Source: Candidatus Thiodiazotropha sp. (ex Monitilora ramsayi) (GTDB taxonomy: Bacteria; Pseudomonadota; Gammaproteobacteria; Chromatiales; Chromatiaceae). From it: a stretch of 64,000 nucleotides of DNA. Location of the stretch: positions 278,761-342,760 of the forward strand of contig JAHXIP010000002.1 in NCBI GenBank assembly GCA_025655575.1, in the 5' to 3' direction. The translations under genes were made by a program, and so were the position numbers. This document shows positions 10,713 through 21,337 of the stretch, piece by piece (the first letter of the stretch is position 1; the number at the start of each line of letters is the position of its first letter). The notes below the pieces were generated by a model. The model was given only the letters and a program-made list of their open reading frames with translations. It did no database searches and was not told the origin of the DNA.

Positions 10713-11192
10713 TTACTGCTTTGCATTCCCATCCGGCGCCGTTTCAGACGCTCCCAGCTCACTCAACAATGCCGAGACTGGCTCGTGACCACCACGGTTT
10801 GCCAATCCCAGGGCAGTATTACCGGACTGATCCGCCGCATTTACGTCAGCACCGCGCTGTACCAGCAGCCTGACGACTTCCAGGTGTCCAAATGCGGATG
10901 CCTCCATCAAAGGCGTACCGCCACGGGGACCGGCGAGGTTAACATCAGCCCCTGCAGCCAAAAGCGCCTTTACGGTGTAGGTATTGCCATTGAACGCAGC
11001 CAATTGAAGCAATGACCGTCCAGCCTGGTTCTTACTATCGACACTGACTCCCTGTGCAAGCAGGTCCTCGACCTGACGTACCTCTCCAAGTGTGACCGCC
11101 GCAATCAACAACCGGGTCGTTTGCGGGTCATCTGCTGCCCAACAACCACTTGATCCTACGATCAGGAGTAATATGAAAAAAAAACCTCTCAT
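10713..11192 (-). CDS. Secreted ankyrin-repeat protein
   Basis: 159 aa; signal peptide MRGFFFILLLIVGSSGCWAADD and four ANK-like repeats (GRSLLQLAAFNGNTYTVKALLAAGADVNLAGPRGGTPLMEASAFGHLEVVRLLVQRGADVNA). Confidence 0.9.
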   Translation of the reverse strand: MRGFFFILLLIVGSSGCWAADDPQTTRLLIAAVTLGEVRQVEDLLAQGVSVDSKNQAGRSLLQLAAFNGNTYTVKALLAAGADVNLAGPRGGTPLMEASAFGHLEVVRLLVQRGADVNAADQSGNTALGLANRGGHEPVSALLSELGASETAPDGNAKQ

Positions 11193-11437
11193 CTCATAAC
11201 CTTACGTTTCACGTGCCGATGCTTTATCTGTCGGCTGAAGCCATTTATTCTTGAAAAAAGTGTCATATTCAGTAGACCCCATTCACATTTCGAGTCAGGT
11301 CATGCAACTTTTCAGGGATATATCAGCGCGTGTAAAGCCACTTTGGCACTCAACATGGGATTCTTACACGTTGCACAATATGCGCCCCCTAAGTACCCTT
11401 TAAGCAGCTATAAAAAACGACCGGAAACGAACTTTCG

Positions 11438-11821
11438 ATGGAACAAGAATCTCCCAATCAAATTGATGTTCAGGTTGAGACGAACTACATGGAGTCACAG
11501 TCGCAACCGGAAGAGCAGCGCTTTGTCTTCTCCTATACCGTCACCATACGGAATGAGGGCGACATGCCTGCACGCCTGATGAATCGCCACTGGATCATTA
11601 CCGATGCCAACGGCAAGGTTCAGGAGGTGCGTGGTGAGGGTGTGGTCGGTGAGCAGCCTCATCTTAAGCCCGGCGAGACTTTTCGCTATACCAGCGGCAC
11701 CGTCCTCGATACCCCCGTGGGGAGCATGCAAGGCAGTTACGACATGGTCGACAACCTCGGGAAACATTTTGACGCTACGATACCTCCCTTCTCGCTGGCC
11801 AGACCCGGCAGTCTCCATTAA
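11438..11821 (+). CDS. apaG: Co2+/Mg2+ efflux protein ApaG
   Basis: 127 aa; FSYTVTIRNEGDMPARLMNRHWIITDANGKVQEVRGEGVVGEQP. Confidence 0.97.
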   Translation: MEQESPNQIDVQVETNYMESQSQPEEQRFVFSYTVTIRNEGDMPARLMNRHWIITDANGKVQEVRGEGVVGEQPHLKPGETFRYTSGTVLDTPVGSMQGSYDMVDNLGKHFDATIPPFSLARPGSLH

Positions 11822-11842
11822 CTTCATCGATACCGAATCGGA

Positions 11843-12475
11843 GTGACTATGCAGCAGGCCACGCGGTTCTCTGAACCCATAGGGTTAGCCGCAGGTATTT
11901 TGTTACTGCTCATACTCAGCGGTATCGACCCGGTTGCCGACCGCTATACCTGGTTCCTCGAAACCGCGCCGGTGATGATCGGCCTGGTACTGCTTACCAT
12001 GACATGGAATCGGTTCCCACTGACCCTGCTGCTCTGCCGACTGTTGGCGTTTCACGCAGTTATTCTGATGATTGGCGGCTTCTACACCTATGCCGAGGTC
12101 CCCCTCTTCAACTGGTTGCAGGAGGTATTCGATCTCTCCCGTAACCATTACGATCGGGTGGGGCATTTTGTGCAGGGATTCGTCCCCGCCATACTGGCCC
12201 GCGAGATCCTGTTAAGACGTTCACCGCTACAGCCCGGTCGCTGGCTATTCTTTCTCTGCCTCTCTATCTGCCTTGCATTCAGTGCCTTCTATGAGTTGAT
12301 CGAGTGGTGGGTAGCGTTACTCAGCGAACAGGCAGCCGATGCTTTTCTCGGTACGCAGGGGGACCCCTGGGATACACAGACTGACATGTTTCTTGCCCTG
12401 ATCGGCGCAACCTGTGCGCTCTTGTTACTATCAACACCTCACGACAAACAACTCGAGCGGATGAAAAATATCTGA
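11843..12475 (+). CDS. DUF2238 (YjdF-like) integral membrane protein
   Basis: 210 aa polytopic; NHYDRVGHFVQGFVPAILAREILLRR and FSAFYELIEWWVAL, QGDPWDTQTDM motifs. Confidence 0.85.
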   Translation: MTMQQATRFSEPIGLAAGILLLLILSGIDPVADRYTWFLETAPVMIGLVLLTMTWNRFPLTLLLCRLLAFHAVILMIGGFYTYAEVPLFNWLQEVFDLSRNHYDRVGHFVQGFVPAILAREILLRRSPLQPGRWLFFLCLSICLAFSAFYELIEWWVALLSEQAADAFLGTQGDPWDTQTDMFLALIGATCALLLLSTPHDKQLERMKNI

Positions 12476-13314
12476 TGGCGACGTACGCGATCGGTGATGT
12501 ACAAGGATGCTATGACGACCTCATGGCATTGCTGGAGAAAATTGGTTTTGATTCTGATAATGACAAACTCTGGCTTGCCGGCGACCTGGTCAACCGAGGC
12601 CCCAAGTCACTTGAAGTACTGCGTTTCGTAAAGTCGTTAAAGGACCAGGCCGTCACCGTGCTGGGCAATCATGACCTGCATCTGCTTGCCCTTTCACAAG
12701 GCAACCGCAGCCACTACAAACACGGCACGCTTGATGAAATACTCAAGGCGCCTGACCGGGACGAGTTGATCCACTGGCTACGTCATCGCCCACTGATGCA
12801 TCATAGTGAAAAGCGTGGTTACAGCATGATCCACGCTGGCCTGCCACCCCAGTGGGATCTCAAAACAGCCCTCGCCTGCGCAGGTGAACTGGAAAAGACC
12901 CTCAGGGGATCCGGCTTCCGTGAATTTTGCCAGAAGATGTACGGTAACCATCCCGACCAGTGGCAAAGCAGCTTGAAAGGTATCGAACGCTTACGCTTCA
13001 TTACCAATGCCTTCACCCGCTTGAGATACTGCACAAAAGACGGCAGGTTGTCATTGCGTGACAAGGGTTCGCCAGGTTCTCAATCTAAAGGGGCACTGCC
13101 CTGGTTTGAGATAGCGAATCGCGCCACCCGCAACAACCGCATCCTTTTTGGCCACTGGTCAACCCTGGGCTATCATCATTCAAACAATGTCTGGTGCCTC
13201 GATAGCGGCTGCTTATGGGGCGGACAACTTACCGCCCTGCGCGTGCGCAAATCGCAACCACCGAAACCGATTCATCTCGCCTGTCCCGGGACGGTGAAAC
13301 CGACGAAAAAATAG
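12475..13314 (+). CDS. apaH: Symmetrical bis(5'-nucleosyl)-tetraphosphatase
   Basis: 279 aa; MATYAIGDVQGCYDDLMALL, GDLVNRGPKSLEVLRFV, LGNHDLHLLAL. Confidence 0.98.
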   Translation: MATYAIGDVQGCYDDLMALLEKIGFDSDNDKLWLAGDLVNRGPKSLEVLRFVKSLKDQAVTVLGNHDLHLLALSQGNRSHYKHGTLDEILKAPDRDELIHWLRHRPLMHHSEKRGYSMIHAGLPPQWDLKTALACAGELEKTLRGSGFREFCQKMYGNHPDQWQSSLKGIERLRFITNAFTRLRYCTKDGRLSLRDKGSPGSQSKGALPWFEIANRATRNNRILFGHWSTLGYHHSNNVWCLDSGCLWGGQLTALRVRKSQPPKPIHLACPGTVKPTKK

Positions 13315-13361
13315 ACCGCCAATTCGAAAGTCGTCCTGATTGAATAAAAAAGGAGCCTCCC

Positions 13362-14114
13362 ATGCGCGCCCACGAGATTGATTATCAAATCATCGGCCAT
13401 GATATGCAGCTTGTAGAGATCTATCTTGACCCGGGCGAGACGGTTATTGCCGAAGCAGGCTCCATGACCTACATGGACGAGCAAATAGGCTTCGAGACCA
13501 AAATGGGCGATGGCGCTGATCCCGACGAGGGGTTTTTCGGCAAACTGTTCAGTGCTGGCAAACGCATGCTCACCGGTGAATCTGTCTTTACTACCCATTT
13601 CACCCATAGCGGCACTGCCGATAAAGCCACAGTAGCCTTTTCCGCCCCTTACCCCGGCTCCGTCATGCCGCTCGATCTCAGCCAGCTAGGCGGACAGATC
13701 ACCTGCCAGAAGGACGCCTTTCTCTGCGCCGCCCTGGGCACCCGACTCGACATTGCTTTCAATAAGCGGCTCGGCAGTGGATTATTCGGTGGCGAGGGTT
13801 TCATCCTGCAAAAACTCGAAGGTGACGGGCTTGCCTTCATTCAGGCGGGGGGAACTGTTGTTGAAAAGCAACTCAATGGAGAAACCCTGCGTATCGACAC
13901 TGGCTGCCTGGTCGGCTTCACCGATGGCATCGAATACGATATCCGCATGGCGGGAGGACTTAAATCGATGATATTTGGTGGTGAAGGACTCTTTCTCGCC
14001 ACCTTGAGCGGGACTGGGAAAGTCTGGATTCAAAGCCTGCCCTTCTCACGGATGGCCGACCGAATTCTGCAACATGCCCCGCAGGGCGGAGGCAAAGACC
14101 GGGGTGAGGATTAA
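13362..14114 (+). CDS. TIGR00266/AIM24 family protein
   Basis: 250 aa; [30 protein letters not shown]..., [24 protein letters not shown]. Confidence 0.9.
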   Translation: MRAHEIDYQIIGHDMQLVEIYLDPGETVIAEAGSMTYMDEQIGFETKMGDGADPDEGFFGKLFSAGKRMLTGESVFTTHFTHSGTADKATVAFSAPYPGSVMPLDLSQLGGQITCQKDAFLCAALGTRLDIAFNKRLGSGLFGGEGFILQKLEGDGLAFIQAGGTVVEKQLNGETLRIDTGCLVGFTDGIEYDIRMAGGLKSMIFGGEGLFLATLSGTGKVWIQSLPFSRMADRILQHAPQGGGKDRGED

Positions 14115-14617
14115 GCTGCCTTCTTCTCCAATTCAAGAAAAGTATAGGCATAGGGATTTTTCTCATCTGCCGGGTGAGGCTCCCGACTCACTTCCCGCCA
14201 ACTATCCCAGTCGATCTCAGGGAAACAGGCATCGCCTTCTGCGACCACATCCACCAGCGTCAAATAGAGACGATCGGCTCTCGGCAATGTTTCCTTATAT
14301 ATAGCCCCTCCACCGACAATCATGATCTCCGGCACTCCACCAGCGGCAGCCAGTGCATCAACCACCGTGTGGACCACAGTGCACGACTCGGCCTGGTAGC
14401 TGGTATCCCTTGTGATCACGATATGCCTGCGTCCGGGCAAGACTCCCGGCAGAGACTCCCAGGTCTTACGCCCCATAATGATGGGCTTACCCATAGTGAT
14501 CGCCTTAAAATGACTCAGATCTGCCGGCAGACGCCAGGGTAACTGGTTTTCTCGGCCGATAATTCCGTTCTTCGCCATCGCTACGATGATCGATATCAGC
14601 GGTTTTTCATCATCCAC
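14111..14617 (-). CDS. folA: Dihydrofolate reductase
   Basis: 168 aa; [48 protein letters not shown]. Confidence 0.98.
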   Translation of the reverse strand: MDDEKPLISIIVAMAKNGIIGRENQLPWRLPADLSHFKAITMGKPIIMGRKTWESLPGVLPGRRHIVITRDTSYQAESCTVVHTVVDALAAAGGVPEIMIVGGGAIYKETLPRADRLYLTLVDVVAEGDACFPEIDWDSWREVSREPHPADEKNPYAYTFLELEKKAA

Positions 14618-15411
14618 TAAACTGCCACCGGCGCCTTGATATGGGGATGCGGATCGTAATCGACCAGTTCGAAATCCTCGAAACGAAATCCAAAAATATC
14701 CTTCACTGTTGGATTGATCCGCATGGTCGGCAAGTTACGCAGATCACGACTCAACTGCAATTCCGCCTGATCGATATGATTGCTGTAGAGATGGGCATCG
14801 CCGAAAGTATGCACGAATTCACCGGGCTGCAGACCGGTCACTTGTGCCATCATCATGGTCAATAGGGCGTAGGAGGCAATATTGAACGGCACACCAAGAA
14901 AGATATCGGCACTCCGCTGATAGAGCTGGCAAGAGAGACGTCCATCGGCCACATAGAACTGAAACAGGCAGTGGCAGGGAGGTAGTGCCATGTGCTCGAT
15001 ATCGGCAGGATTCCAGGCTGAGACGATGAGGCGACGTGAATCGGGGTTGGTACGGATTTGACTCACCAACTGGCTGATCTGGTCTATCTGGCCACCATCA
15101 GAGGTAGGCCAGGAACGCCACTGATGGCCATAAACCGGCCCCAGATCACCATTCTCATCTGCCCACTCATCCCAAATACTCACCCCGTTATCTTTCAGAT
15201 AAGCGACGTTGGTATCGCCTTTGAGAAACCAGAGCAGTTCATGAATGATCGAGCGCAGGTGGAGTTTTTTTGTGGTCAACACGGGAAAACCGTCGGCGAG
15301 ATCAAAACGCATCTGGTAACCGAAGACGCTGCGCGTGCCGGTTCCGGTACGATCCTCCTTCACCACACCCTGGTCACGCACGTGGCGCAACAGATCTAGA
15401 TACTGCTTCAT
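14617..15411 (-). CDS. thyA: Thymidylate synthase
   Basis: 264 aa; [49 protein letters not shown]. Confidence 0.99.
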   Translation of the reverse strand: MKQYLDLLRHVRDQGVVKEDRTGTGTRSVFGYQMRFDLADGFPVLTTKKLHLRSIIHELLWFLKGDTNVAYLKDNGVSIWDEWADENGDLGPVYGHQWRSWPTSDGGQIDQISQLVSQIRTNPDSRRLIVSAWNPADIEHMALPPCHCLFQFYVADGRLSCQLYQRSADIFLGVPFNIASYALLTMMMAQVTGLQPGEFVHTFGDAHLYSNHIDQAELQLSRDLRNLPTMRINPTVKDIFGFRFEDFELVDYDPHPHIKAPVAV

Positions 15412-16259
15412 GAAGTTGTTTCCAATGGCGCTTTTGAGCGATAGGCCAGAAAAAGCAAAAGTATGCCGAACAATATCATAGGTGCACTCAGAAGTTGCCC
15501 CATAGTCACCCAGTCAAAGGCGAGATAGCCGATATGCGCATCCGGCATGCGCACCAGCTCGACCAGAAAACGAAAGACGCCGTAACAGAGCAGAAAAAGC
15601 CCGGAGACAGCCATACGGGGTGGACCTTTTGCGGAAAAGAACCACAGGATCAGAAACAGCAGCACCCCTTCCAGCAGAAATTCATAGAGCTGGCTGGGGT
15701 GAACCGGCAGGGAATAGATGGCATCCACTGGCATGCCCAGGCGACTACAGAGCATACCGGCATCTGCACAGGGCACACGCATGCCCCAGGGCAGATTGGT
15801 GGGTCCACCCCAGAGTTCCGCATTGATAAAGTTGCCCAAGCGGCCCGTTCCCAGCCCAATCGTCACCAAGGGTGCGATAAAATCGGTTGCATCGAAAAAA
15901 GTACGGCCGTGACGACGGGCAAATAACCACATGGCCACCAGCACGCCGATCAGCCCCCCATGGAAGGACATGCCCCCATCCCAAACCCTGAAAAGTGAGA
16001 GCGGGTCTGCCAGGAATCCGCTGAATCCATAGAACAATACAGACCCGACGCGCCCACCCAGCACCACGCCCAAGACAATGTAAAACACAATGTCATCAAC
16101 CTGCTGCGGGGACCAGTGACAGCCCGGTTTTGCTGCCCGCACCCGGCCTAGCCACCAGCCACCCAGAAATCCGATCAGGTACGTCACGCCGTACCAGTGA
16201 ATCTTGAGCGGTCCAATCGCCAACAGCACCGGATCAATGAACTCAGGGTAAGTAATCAT
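15408..16259 (-). CDS. lgt: Prolipoprotein diacylglyceryl transferase
   Basis: [31 protein letters not shown]..., [27 protein letters not shown]-track start at 16277 probably extended. Confidence 0.98.
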   Translation of the reverse strand: MITYPEFIDPVLLAIGPLKIHWYGVTYLIGFLGGWWLGRVRAAKPGCHWSPQQVDDIVFYIVLGVVLGGRVGSVLFYGFSGFLADPLSLFRVWDGGMSFHGGLIGVLVAMWLFARRHGRTFFDATDFIAPLVTIGLGTGRLGNFINAELWGGPTNLPWGMRVPCADAGMLCSRLGMPVDAIYSLPVHPSQLYEFLLEGVLLFLILWFFSAKGPPRMAVSGLFLLCYGVFRFLVELVRMPDAHIGYLAFDWVTMGQLLSAPMILFGILLLFLAYRSKAPLETTS

Positions 16260-16499
16260 GGTCGCGCATGGTATCACAAGGAATAAAGTTCACGAATCTG
16301 CCAAATATTCGTAAATTTACAGAATCCCGACGCCTATCTAATGGTACTATTCCGTGAAGCAGGTCACATTCCTCCCCCATAACGGAATTTATTTCGCAGA
16401 CGACGTGACGGACTTCTGCAGGGTGTCAAGTTTTTGATTGCAGCGCCGCTATCTCGTACAGACGATGCAGCACACCTTAGCATCCAAACGGGAAGGACT

Positions 16500-16874
16500 A
16501 TGAGCTACGTACACGCACAGAAATTTGAAACATACATACCGCGTAAAATGGATACTTTAGGATCTCGGTTAAGACGTAAAAGGCGAGAGCGCGGCTGGAC
16601 CCAGGAAGAACTGGCTCTGCGCGCAGGAACCAACCAAGCCGTGATCCAGAAGATCGAAAACGGTAAGAGCCTGCGACCGAGAAAGATCGATGAGATCGCA
16701 CAGGTACTGGATGTAAACCCTGCCTGGCTGATGTTCGGCGAAGAAGCCAGTACAGTTCTTGACGAAGAAGCAGAAGAAGTTGCCAAGGCCTGGCATCGCC
16801 TGCCAGAGCCCCTTCGAAGCCGCATCAAACGTAATATCTTCGAGCAGGTCCTGTTGCATTCGAATAAGAAGTAA
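16500..16874 (+). CDS. XRE-family HTH transcriptional regulator
   Basis: LGSRLRRKRRERGWTQEELALRAGTNQAVIQKIENGKSLRPRKIDEIAQVLDV; ATG at 16500 preceded by GGAAGG. Confidence 0.9.
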   Translation: MSYVHAQKFETYIPRKMDTLGSRLRRKRRERGWTQEELALRAGTNQAVIQKIENGKSLRPRKIDEIAQVLDVNPAWLMFGEEASTVLDEEAEEVAKAWHRLPEPLRSRIKRNIFEQVLLHSNKK

Positions 16875-17005
16875 TTTTCTCCGGCGCCGGGATGCAGTGC
16901 GTCATCCCGGCAGCCTGCCTCTCTCTCCAATATCGAGTTCTTCCTGATTCACCCCATCAGAAGATATCTTTTTCTCGTTAATTCCAATAGCGGGATGACG
17001 GAGAC

Positions 17006-17035
17006 AAAAAACCCGGCGCATCGGCCGGGTTTTTT
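17006..17035. terminator. Bidirectional Rho-independent terminator
   Basis: aaaaaacccggc-gcatc-ggccgggtttttt between convergent genes. Confidence 0.85.
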
Positions 17036-17056
17036 GCTTATATTTCCAACCTGGAG

Positions 17057-17704
17057 TCAGAACCTGTATGAGGCTCCGAATGAGAATACCGGGTAGTATT
17101 TATAGTTTTTGATATCATCTTCGAATCGCTGCTCTTCAAGCGCGATATCGGCAGGATCGACCAGAGAAGCGCCAGCACCCGTTGGTACCAGACTCACGTT
17201 GCCCGAACCTTGAAACATGATACCGAGATCCACATTGAATCCCCAGCCCTTACCCGCTGCCAGGGCATTACCCCAACCGACACCCAAATAGGGGGCGGTA
17301 GAGTCGAAATCCAGTTTGGCATTGAGACCTATGCCCGGATAGGGGGTATCACCGATAGTGAGACTGTCTGATGTTGAGGAACCCGTCAGCTCGTTGCCGT
17401 TGCTCATCAAGCCGGCGGTAAAGCGGAAAGCCGATCCGAAGGGGTGCCAGTCGGCAAGTAAAGAAACGGACTGCAGCTCCAGGTCCAGGTCGTATTGGAT
17501 ATCGGAGATTGTCTCAGTGCGGTCGTAATCGAGTTTATTCAGACCCAGTCGGGCATTAAAGTGATCGGTCAGACCAAAGGTCCCTTCAACACCGAGCCCC
17601 AGACTGCCCAATTTGGCGGTCAGGGCAATATCCGTCGAGCCGGCGTTAGCCGTCGTCAGACCAAAACAGGCCAATCCTAAAAAAATCCCGAACCGCTTGT
17701 CCAT
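17057..17704 (-). CDS. Predicted outer membrane beta-barrel protein
   Basis: Signal peptide MDKRFGIFLGLACFGLTTANA, alternating amphipathic strands, C-terminal SFGASYRF. Confidence 0.8.
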   Translation of the reverse strand: MDKRFGIFLGLACFGLTTANAGSTDIALTAKLGSLGLGVEGTFGLTDHFNARLGLNKLDYDRTETISDIQYDLDLELQSVSLLADWHPFGSAFRFTAGLMSNGNELTGSSTSDSLTIGDTPYPGIGLNAKLDFDSTAPYLGVGWGNALAAGKGWGFNVDLGIMFQGSGNVSLVPTGAGASLVDPADIALEEQRFEDDIKNYKYYPVFSFGASYRF

Positions 17705-17781
17705 GAAAATGCCTCTCAATTACCGGATCCATTCTGAGACCAGCTTAATATGAGATCTCTGCGGCAGCGTGGGAGGTTTCT

Positions 17782-18264
17782 TTAGTCATCCGACGAATCG
17801 GAGCGCCATTTTTCTTCTGCCTCGTCATCACTGATGCGGGCGTCCACCCAACGCTCACCACCCTCTGTCAGCTCTTTTTTCCAGAATGGGGCCTGCGTCT
17901 TTAGATAGTCTATAACAAATTCGCAGCCTAGGAAGGCTTCTTTTCGATGACTGCTTGCCACAACCACCACAACGATAGGGTCGGTAGGCCGCATTTCGCC
18001 CACCCGGTGCACCACTCGGCACCCCTGCAGGTCCCAGCGGCGTGACGCCTCCTCAACAATTTTGAGTAACGCCTTCTCCGTCATTCCCGGGTAGTGCTCG
18101 AGAAAAAGCCGGTCAACCTTGTCCCCCTCGTTCATATCGCGCATCAGTCCGATGAAACTCACCACGGCACCGATCATCGGGTTATCGGCACGCAGCTGAT
18201 CGACCTCGCGATGGGGATCTAAGGGTTCACTCTGCACATGGACATAGTTCACTGGATCAACCAC
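17782..18264 (-). CDS. moaE: Molybdopterin synthase catalytic subunit
   Basis: 160 aa; GAVVSFIGLMRDMN, LEHYPGMTEKAL, CRVVHRVGEM, PFWKKELTEGGERWVDA. Confidence 0.97.
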   Translation of the reverse strand: MVDPVNYVHVQSEPLDPHREVDQLRADNPMIGAVVSFIGLMRDMNEGDKVDRLFLEHYPGMTEKALLKIVEEASRRWDLQGCRVVHRVGEMRPTDPIVVVVVASSHRKEAFLGCEFVIDYLKTQAPFWKKELTEGGERWVDARISDDEAEEKWRSDSSDD

Positions 18265-18508
18265 CCGTCACCGGTGGAAAGAATGCCACTTCATCTCCAT
18301 CCTTCAGTGGTGTGCTCTGATCGGCCACTTCTTGATTGACCGCCGCCATGACCCGCTGATCCTCAGCAAAGAGTCGCGACCAGGCACCGCCTCTGCCTCG
18401 CAAATCGGTCAACAGATCCTCTACACTGTTCACACGACCCGCCTCCAGCTGCTCGGTATCTGCACCCAGCTCTTCTCTGAAGCGGGCAAAAAACCTTACC
18501 TCAATCAT
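18257..18508 (-). CDS. moaD: Molybdopterin synthase sulfur carrier subunit
   Basis: 83 aa; ends DEVAFFPPVTGG (C-terminal GG). Confidence 0.96.
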   Translation of the reverse strand: MIEVRFFARFREELGADTEQLEAGRVNSVEDLLTDLRGRGGAWSRLFAEDQRVMAAVNQEVADQSTPLKDGDEVAFFPPVTGG

Positions 18509-19746
18509 GTCATTAACTCACTGAAAGGGATGAATTCGATGGTGTCACCCTGACTGATGGCAGTCATCGCCGGCAAAACGGCCAAACCATTGGCCCAGGC
18601 AACCGAACTAAGCACACCGGAAGAGCGGTTGGCATAGAGCTTCACCACTGCACGACCCTGCTCATCCATCTCCATTTTCGCCCGGGCATATTCGCGCCGT
18701 TTGTCCGTACCGGCCTTTTCGAATGCTGCGATCGCCTTGAATGCCATCGGCATATAGCCCTCTTCCATACCCTGCAGTCGGAGAATGAAAGGTCTGGCGA
18801 ATATGGTAAACGTGGTAAACAGAGAGACAGGATTCCCTGGTGCGCCAAAAAATGGCGTACCATCCACCTGGCCGAAGGCAATCGGTTTGCCCGGACGTAT
18901 GGCGACTTTCCACAGATCCAAAGAGCCCAACTGCTCGACCGCCGGTTTGACATGATCCTCTTCACCCACAGAGACACCACCGGATGCCAAAATCAGATCG
19001 GCTGACTTCGCCCCACGCTTCAGCGCCTCGCATGTTGCCTCCAGGGTATCTTCCACCATACCCAGTTGGATCACTTCGCAACCCATCCGTTTCACAAGAC
19101 CACCAAGCGTGAATTGATTGGAATTATAGATCTGCCCCGGGCCCAGCTCCCCACCCGGCATCACGAGCTCGTCACCACTGGAAAAAACAGCCACCCGCAA
19201 GGGTCGATAGACTGTCAGTGTCGGCACCCCCACAGAGGCGGCCAGCCCAAGATGGTGTGGCGAAAGCCGAGTACCTGCCTTAAGGATTTCCTCTCCCTGC
19301 AGAATATCCTCGCCCGCCCGACGGATATTGGCGCCGGGAACCGATGGCTGTGTCACTGAAACCTGATCACCCTCAACCGTACATACCTCCTGCATGACGA
19401 CGGCATCAGCACCAGGCGGTACAGGGGCGCCGGTAAAGATACGAGCGGCCGTGCCTGACTGGAGTTCGCTACCGGCTGCACCGGCAGGAATTCGCTGGGC
19501 GACACGAAGACTCTCCAGCTTAACCAGATCGCGGGTATTGATGGCATAGCCGTCCATTGCGCTGTTATCCCAGGGCGGCACATCCACTTGGCTATGGACA
19601 GGAACAGCCAGCACCCGACCCAGTGCCTTTTCCAGCGGCAGGGTTTCAGTATCTGTAATCGGTTTGGCCTGTGCCAGGAGAAAACTCAGCGCCTCATCAA
19701 AAGGCTTGAGGCTCTGCTGGTGACTATCACACCCACAATCAGCCAT
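18505..19746 (-). CDS. moeA: Molybdopterin molybdotransferase
   Basis: 413 aa; VPPWDNSAMDGYA, IFTGAPVPPGADAVVMQE, SGGVSVGEEDHVK, GAPGNPVS. Confidence 0.97.
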   Translation of the reverse strand: MADCGCDSHQQSLKPFDEALSFLLAQAKPITDTETLPLEKALGRVLAVPVHSQVDVPPWDNSAMDGYAINTRDLVKLESLRVAQRIPAGAAGSELQSGTAARIFTGAPVPPGADAVVMQEVCTVEGDQVSVTQPSVPGANIRRAGEDILQGEEILKAGTRLSPHHLGLAASVGVPTLTVYRPLRVAVFSSGDELVMPGGELGPGQIYNSNQFTLGGLVKRMGCEVIQLGMVEDTLEATCEALKRGAKSADLILASGGVSVGEEDHVKPAVEQLGSLDLWKVAIRPGKPIAFGQVDGTPFFGAPGNPVSLFTTFTIFARPFILRLQGMEEGYMPMAFKAIAAFEKAGTDKRREYARAKMEMDEQGRAVVKLYANRSSGVLSSVAWANGLAVLPAMTAISQGDTIEFIPFSELMT

Positions 19747-19754
19747 ATGGACTC

Positions 19755-20285
19755 CTATTTCTCGAGCAAGCGTGGAAACATTTGGGCAAAGTTGCAGGGG
19801 CGGGTGCGCATATCAAGTTGCGCCTTGAGTATATTGTCCCAACCGGTTCGACAGGCACCGGTCGACCCCGGCAGGCAGAAAATCAGCGTTCCGTTGGCCA
19901 GACCGGCAATGGCCCTTGACTGGATGGACGAGGTGCCAATCTCTTCGAGAGAGATGGTCCGGTAGAGTTCACCAAAGCCCTCAATATGTTTATCGAACAA
20001 CGGTTGCAATGCCTCTGGGGTACTGTCCCGACCAGTAATGCCTGTACCACCCGTGGATATCACGACATGCACATCACTATCGGCAATCCAGCGGGAGACA
20101 ACCGCACGCATCTGATAGACATCATCAGGTACGATGGCTTTCTCTACGACTCTGTGACCGGCCTCGGCAGCCCGCTCTTTCAATGTATTACCGGACTTGT
20201 CCGTCTCCTCGGTCCGACTATCGGAAACGGTCAGAACCGCCAAGTTAAGGGGAATGAAATCGCTCTCTGTAAAGTGTCCGGACAT
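19755..20285 (-). CDS. moaB: Molybdenum cofactor biosynthesis protein B
   Basis: 176 aa; NLAVLTVSDSRTEETDKSGNTL, ISTGGTGITGRDSTPEA. Confidence 0.96.
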   Translation of the reverse strand: MSGHFTESDFIPLNLAVLTVSDSRTEETDKSGNTLKERAAEAGHRVVEKAIVPDDVYQMRAVVSRWIADSDVHVVISTGGTGITGRDSTPEALQPLFDKHIEGFGELYRTISLEEIGTSSIQSRAIAGLANGTLIFCLPGSTGACRTGWDNILKAQLDMRTRPCNFAQMFPRLLEK

Positions 20286-20307
20286 ATGTATTCAGCCATC
20301 AGTGAGG

Positions 20308-21240
20308 TTAAAAACGGTAATCAAAGGCCTGTTCAAAACGGTGGGCAAAGGCCTCTTTTGAGACAAAATGGTTCTGTGTGCCAGCCTGCTCGATTTTGAT
20401 TGCACCCATCAAGGCCGCAATACGGCCAGTCGTATCCCAATCCATTCCGCTCATCAGACCGAACAGAAGGCCCGCACGGTAGGCATCACCACAACCCGTG
20501 GGATCAATCAATGCCTTGGCTTGCGCCACGGGAATCTCATAACGCTTGTCCCGGGTAATGATTTCGGATCCCTCACCGCCACGGGTAACAATAACCGCCT
20601 CAACTCTTTCCGCCAGCTGCTTGAGACTCAAGCCGGTGCGCTCTGTCATCAACTTTGCTTCATAGTCATTGAAGGCAAGCCAGTTGGCCTGATCAGCAAA
20701 CTTCAGCAGACTATCGCCATCAAACATAGGCATGCCTTGACCGGGGTCAAAAATGAATGGCACCCCCGAGTCGGCAAACTGCTCTGCATGGTCGATCATC
20801 CCCTGTCTGCCATCGGGTGAAACCATACCCAGACTACAACCATCTATTTTTGAGACATCGATGTCGTGAGCCTGGTTCATGGCCCCGGGATGAAAGGCCG
20901 TGATCTGATTATCGTCCTTGTCTGTGGTGATATAGGCCTGTGCCGTATAGCTGCCAGGGATAACACGTAAATGTTCGCGACTCACACCGCACTCATCCAT
21001 CCACTTCGCATAGGGTGCAAAGTCCTCACCGATGGTACCCACAGGCTTGCCGTTTCCACCCAGCATATTGAGATTGTATGCAATATTCCCGGCACAACCA
21101 CCGAACTCACGACGCATATCAGGCACCAGAAATGAGACATTCAGGATATGTACCTGCTCAGGAAGAATATGGTTCTTGAAGTGGTCATGAAAGACCATGA
21201 TGGTATCGAAGGCGAAGGACCCGCATATCAGAGCCGACAT
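20308..21240 (-). CDS. PfkB-family carbohydrate kinase, probable adenosine kinase
   Basis: 310 aa; GGCAGNIAYNLNMLGG, DPTGCGDAYRAGLLFGL. Confidence 0.88.
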   Translation of the reverse strand: MSALICGSFAFDTIMVFHDHFKNHILPEQVHILNVSFLVPDMRREFGGCAGNIAYNLNMLGGNGKPVGTIGEDFAPYAKWMDECGVSREHLRVIPGSYTAQAYITTDKDDNQITAFHPGAMNQAHDIDVSKIDGCSLGMVSPDGRQGMIDHAEQFADSGVPFIFDPGQGMPMFDGDSLLKFADQANWLAFNDYEAKLMTERTGLSLKQLAERVEAVIVTRGGEGSEIITRDKRYEIPVAQAKALIDPTGCGDAYRAGLLFGLMSGMDWDTTGRIAALMGAIKIEQAGTQNHFVSKEAFAHRFEQAFDYRF

Positions 21241-21337
21241 ATAAAAACCTCTTTGTCGTTGCTTCTATTCAGTTCAGAAATAGGTTGCCATTCAATACGA
21301 ACGACATTTGAGAGTGGAGATAGGAACCTACTGATTT

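Noticed and set aside
16500-16874. XRE regulator as evidence of a prophage
   Set aside because: No phage structural, integrase or lysis genes nearby; a lone HTH protein is not sufficient.
16886-16911. GCCGGGATG...CATCCCGGC hairpin after the XRE gene as a terminator
   Set aside because: Strong 9-bp stem but no T-run; the better terminator is at 17006-17035, so this was left unclassified.
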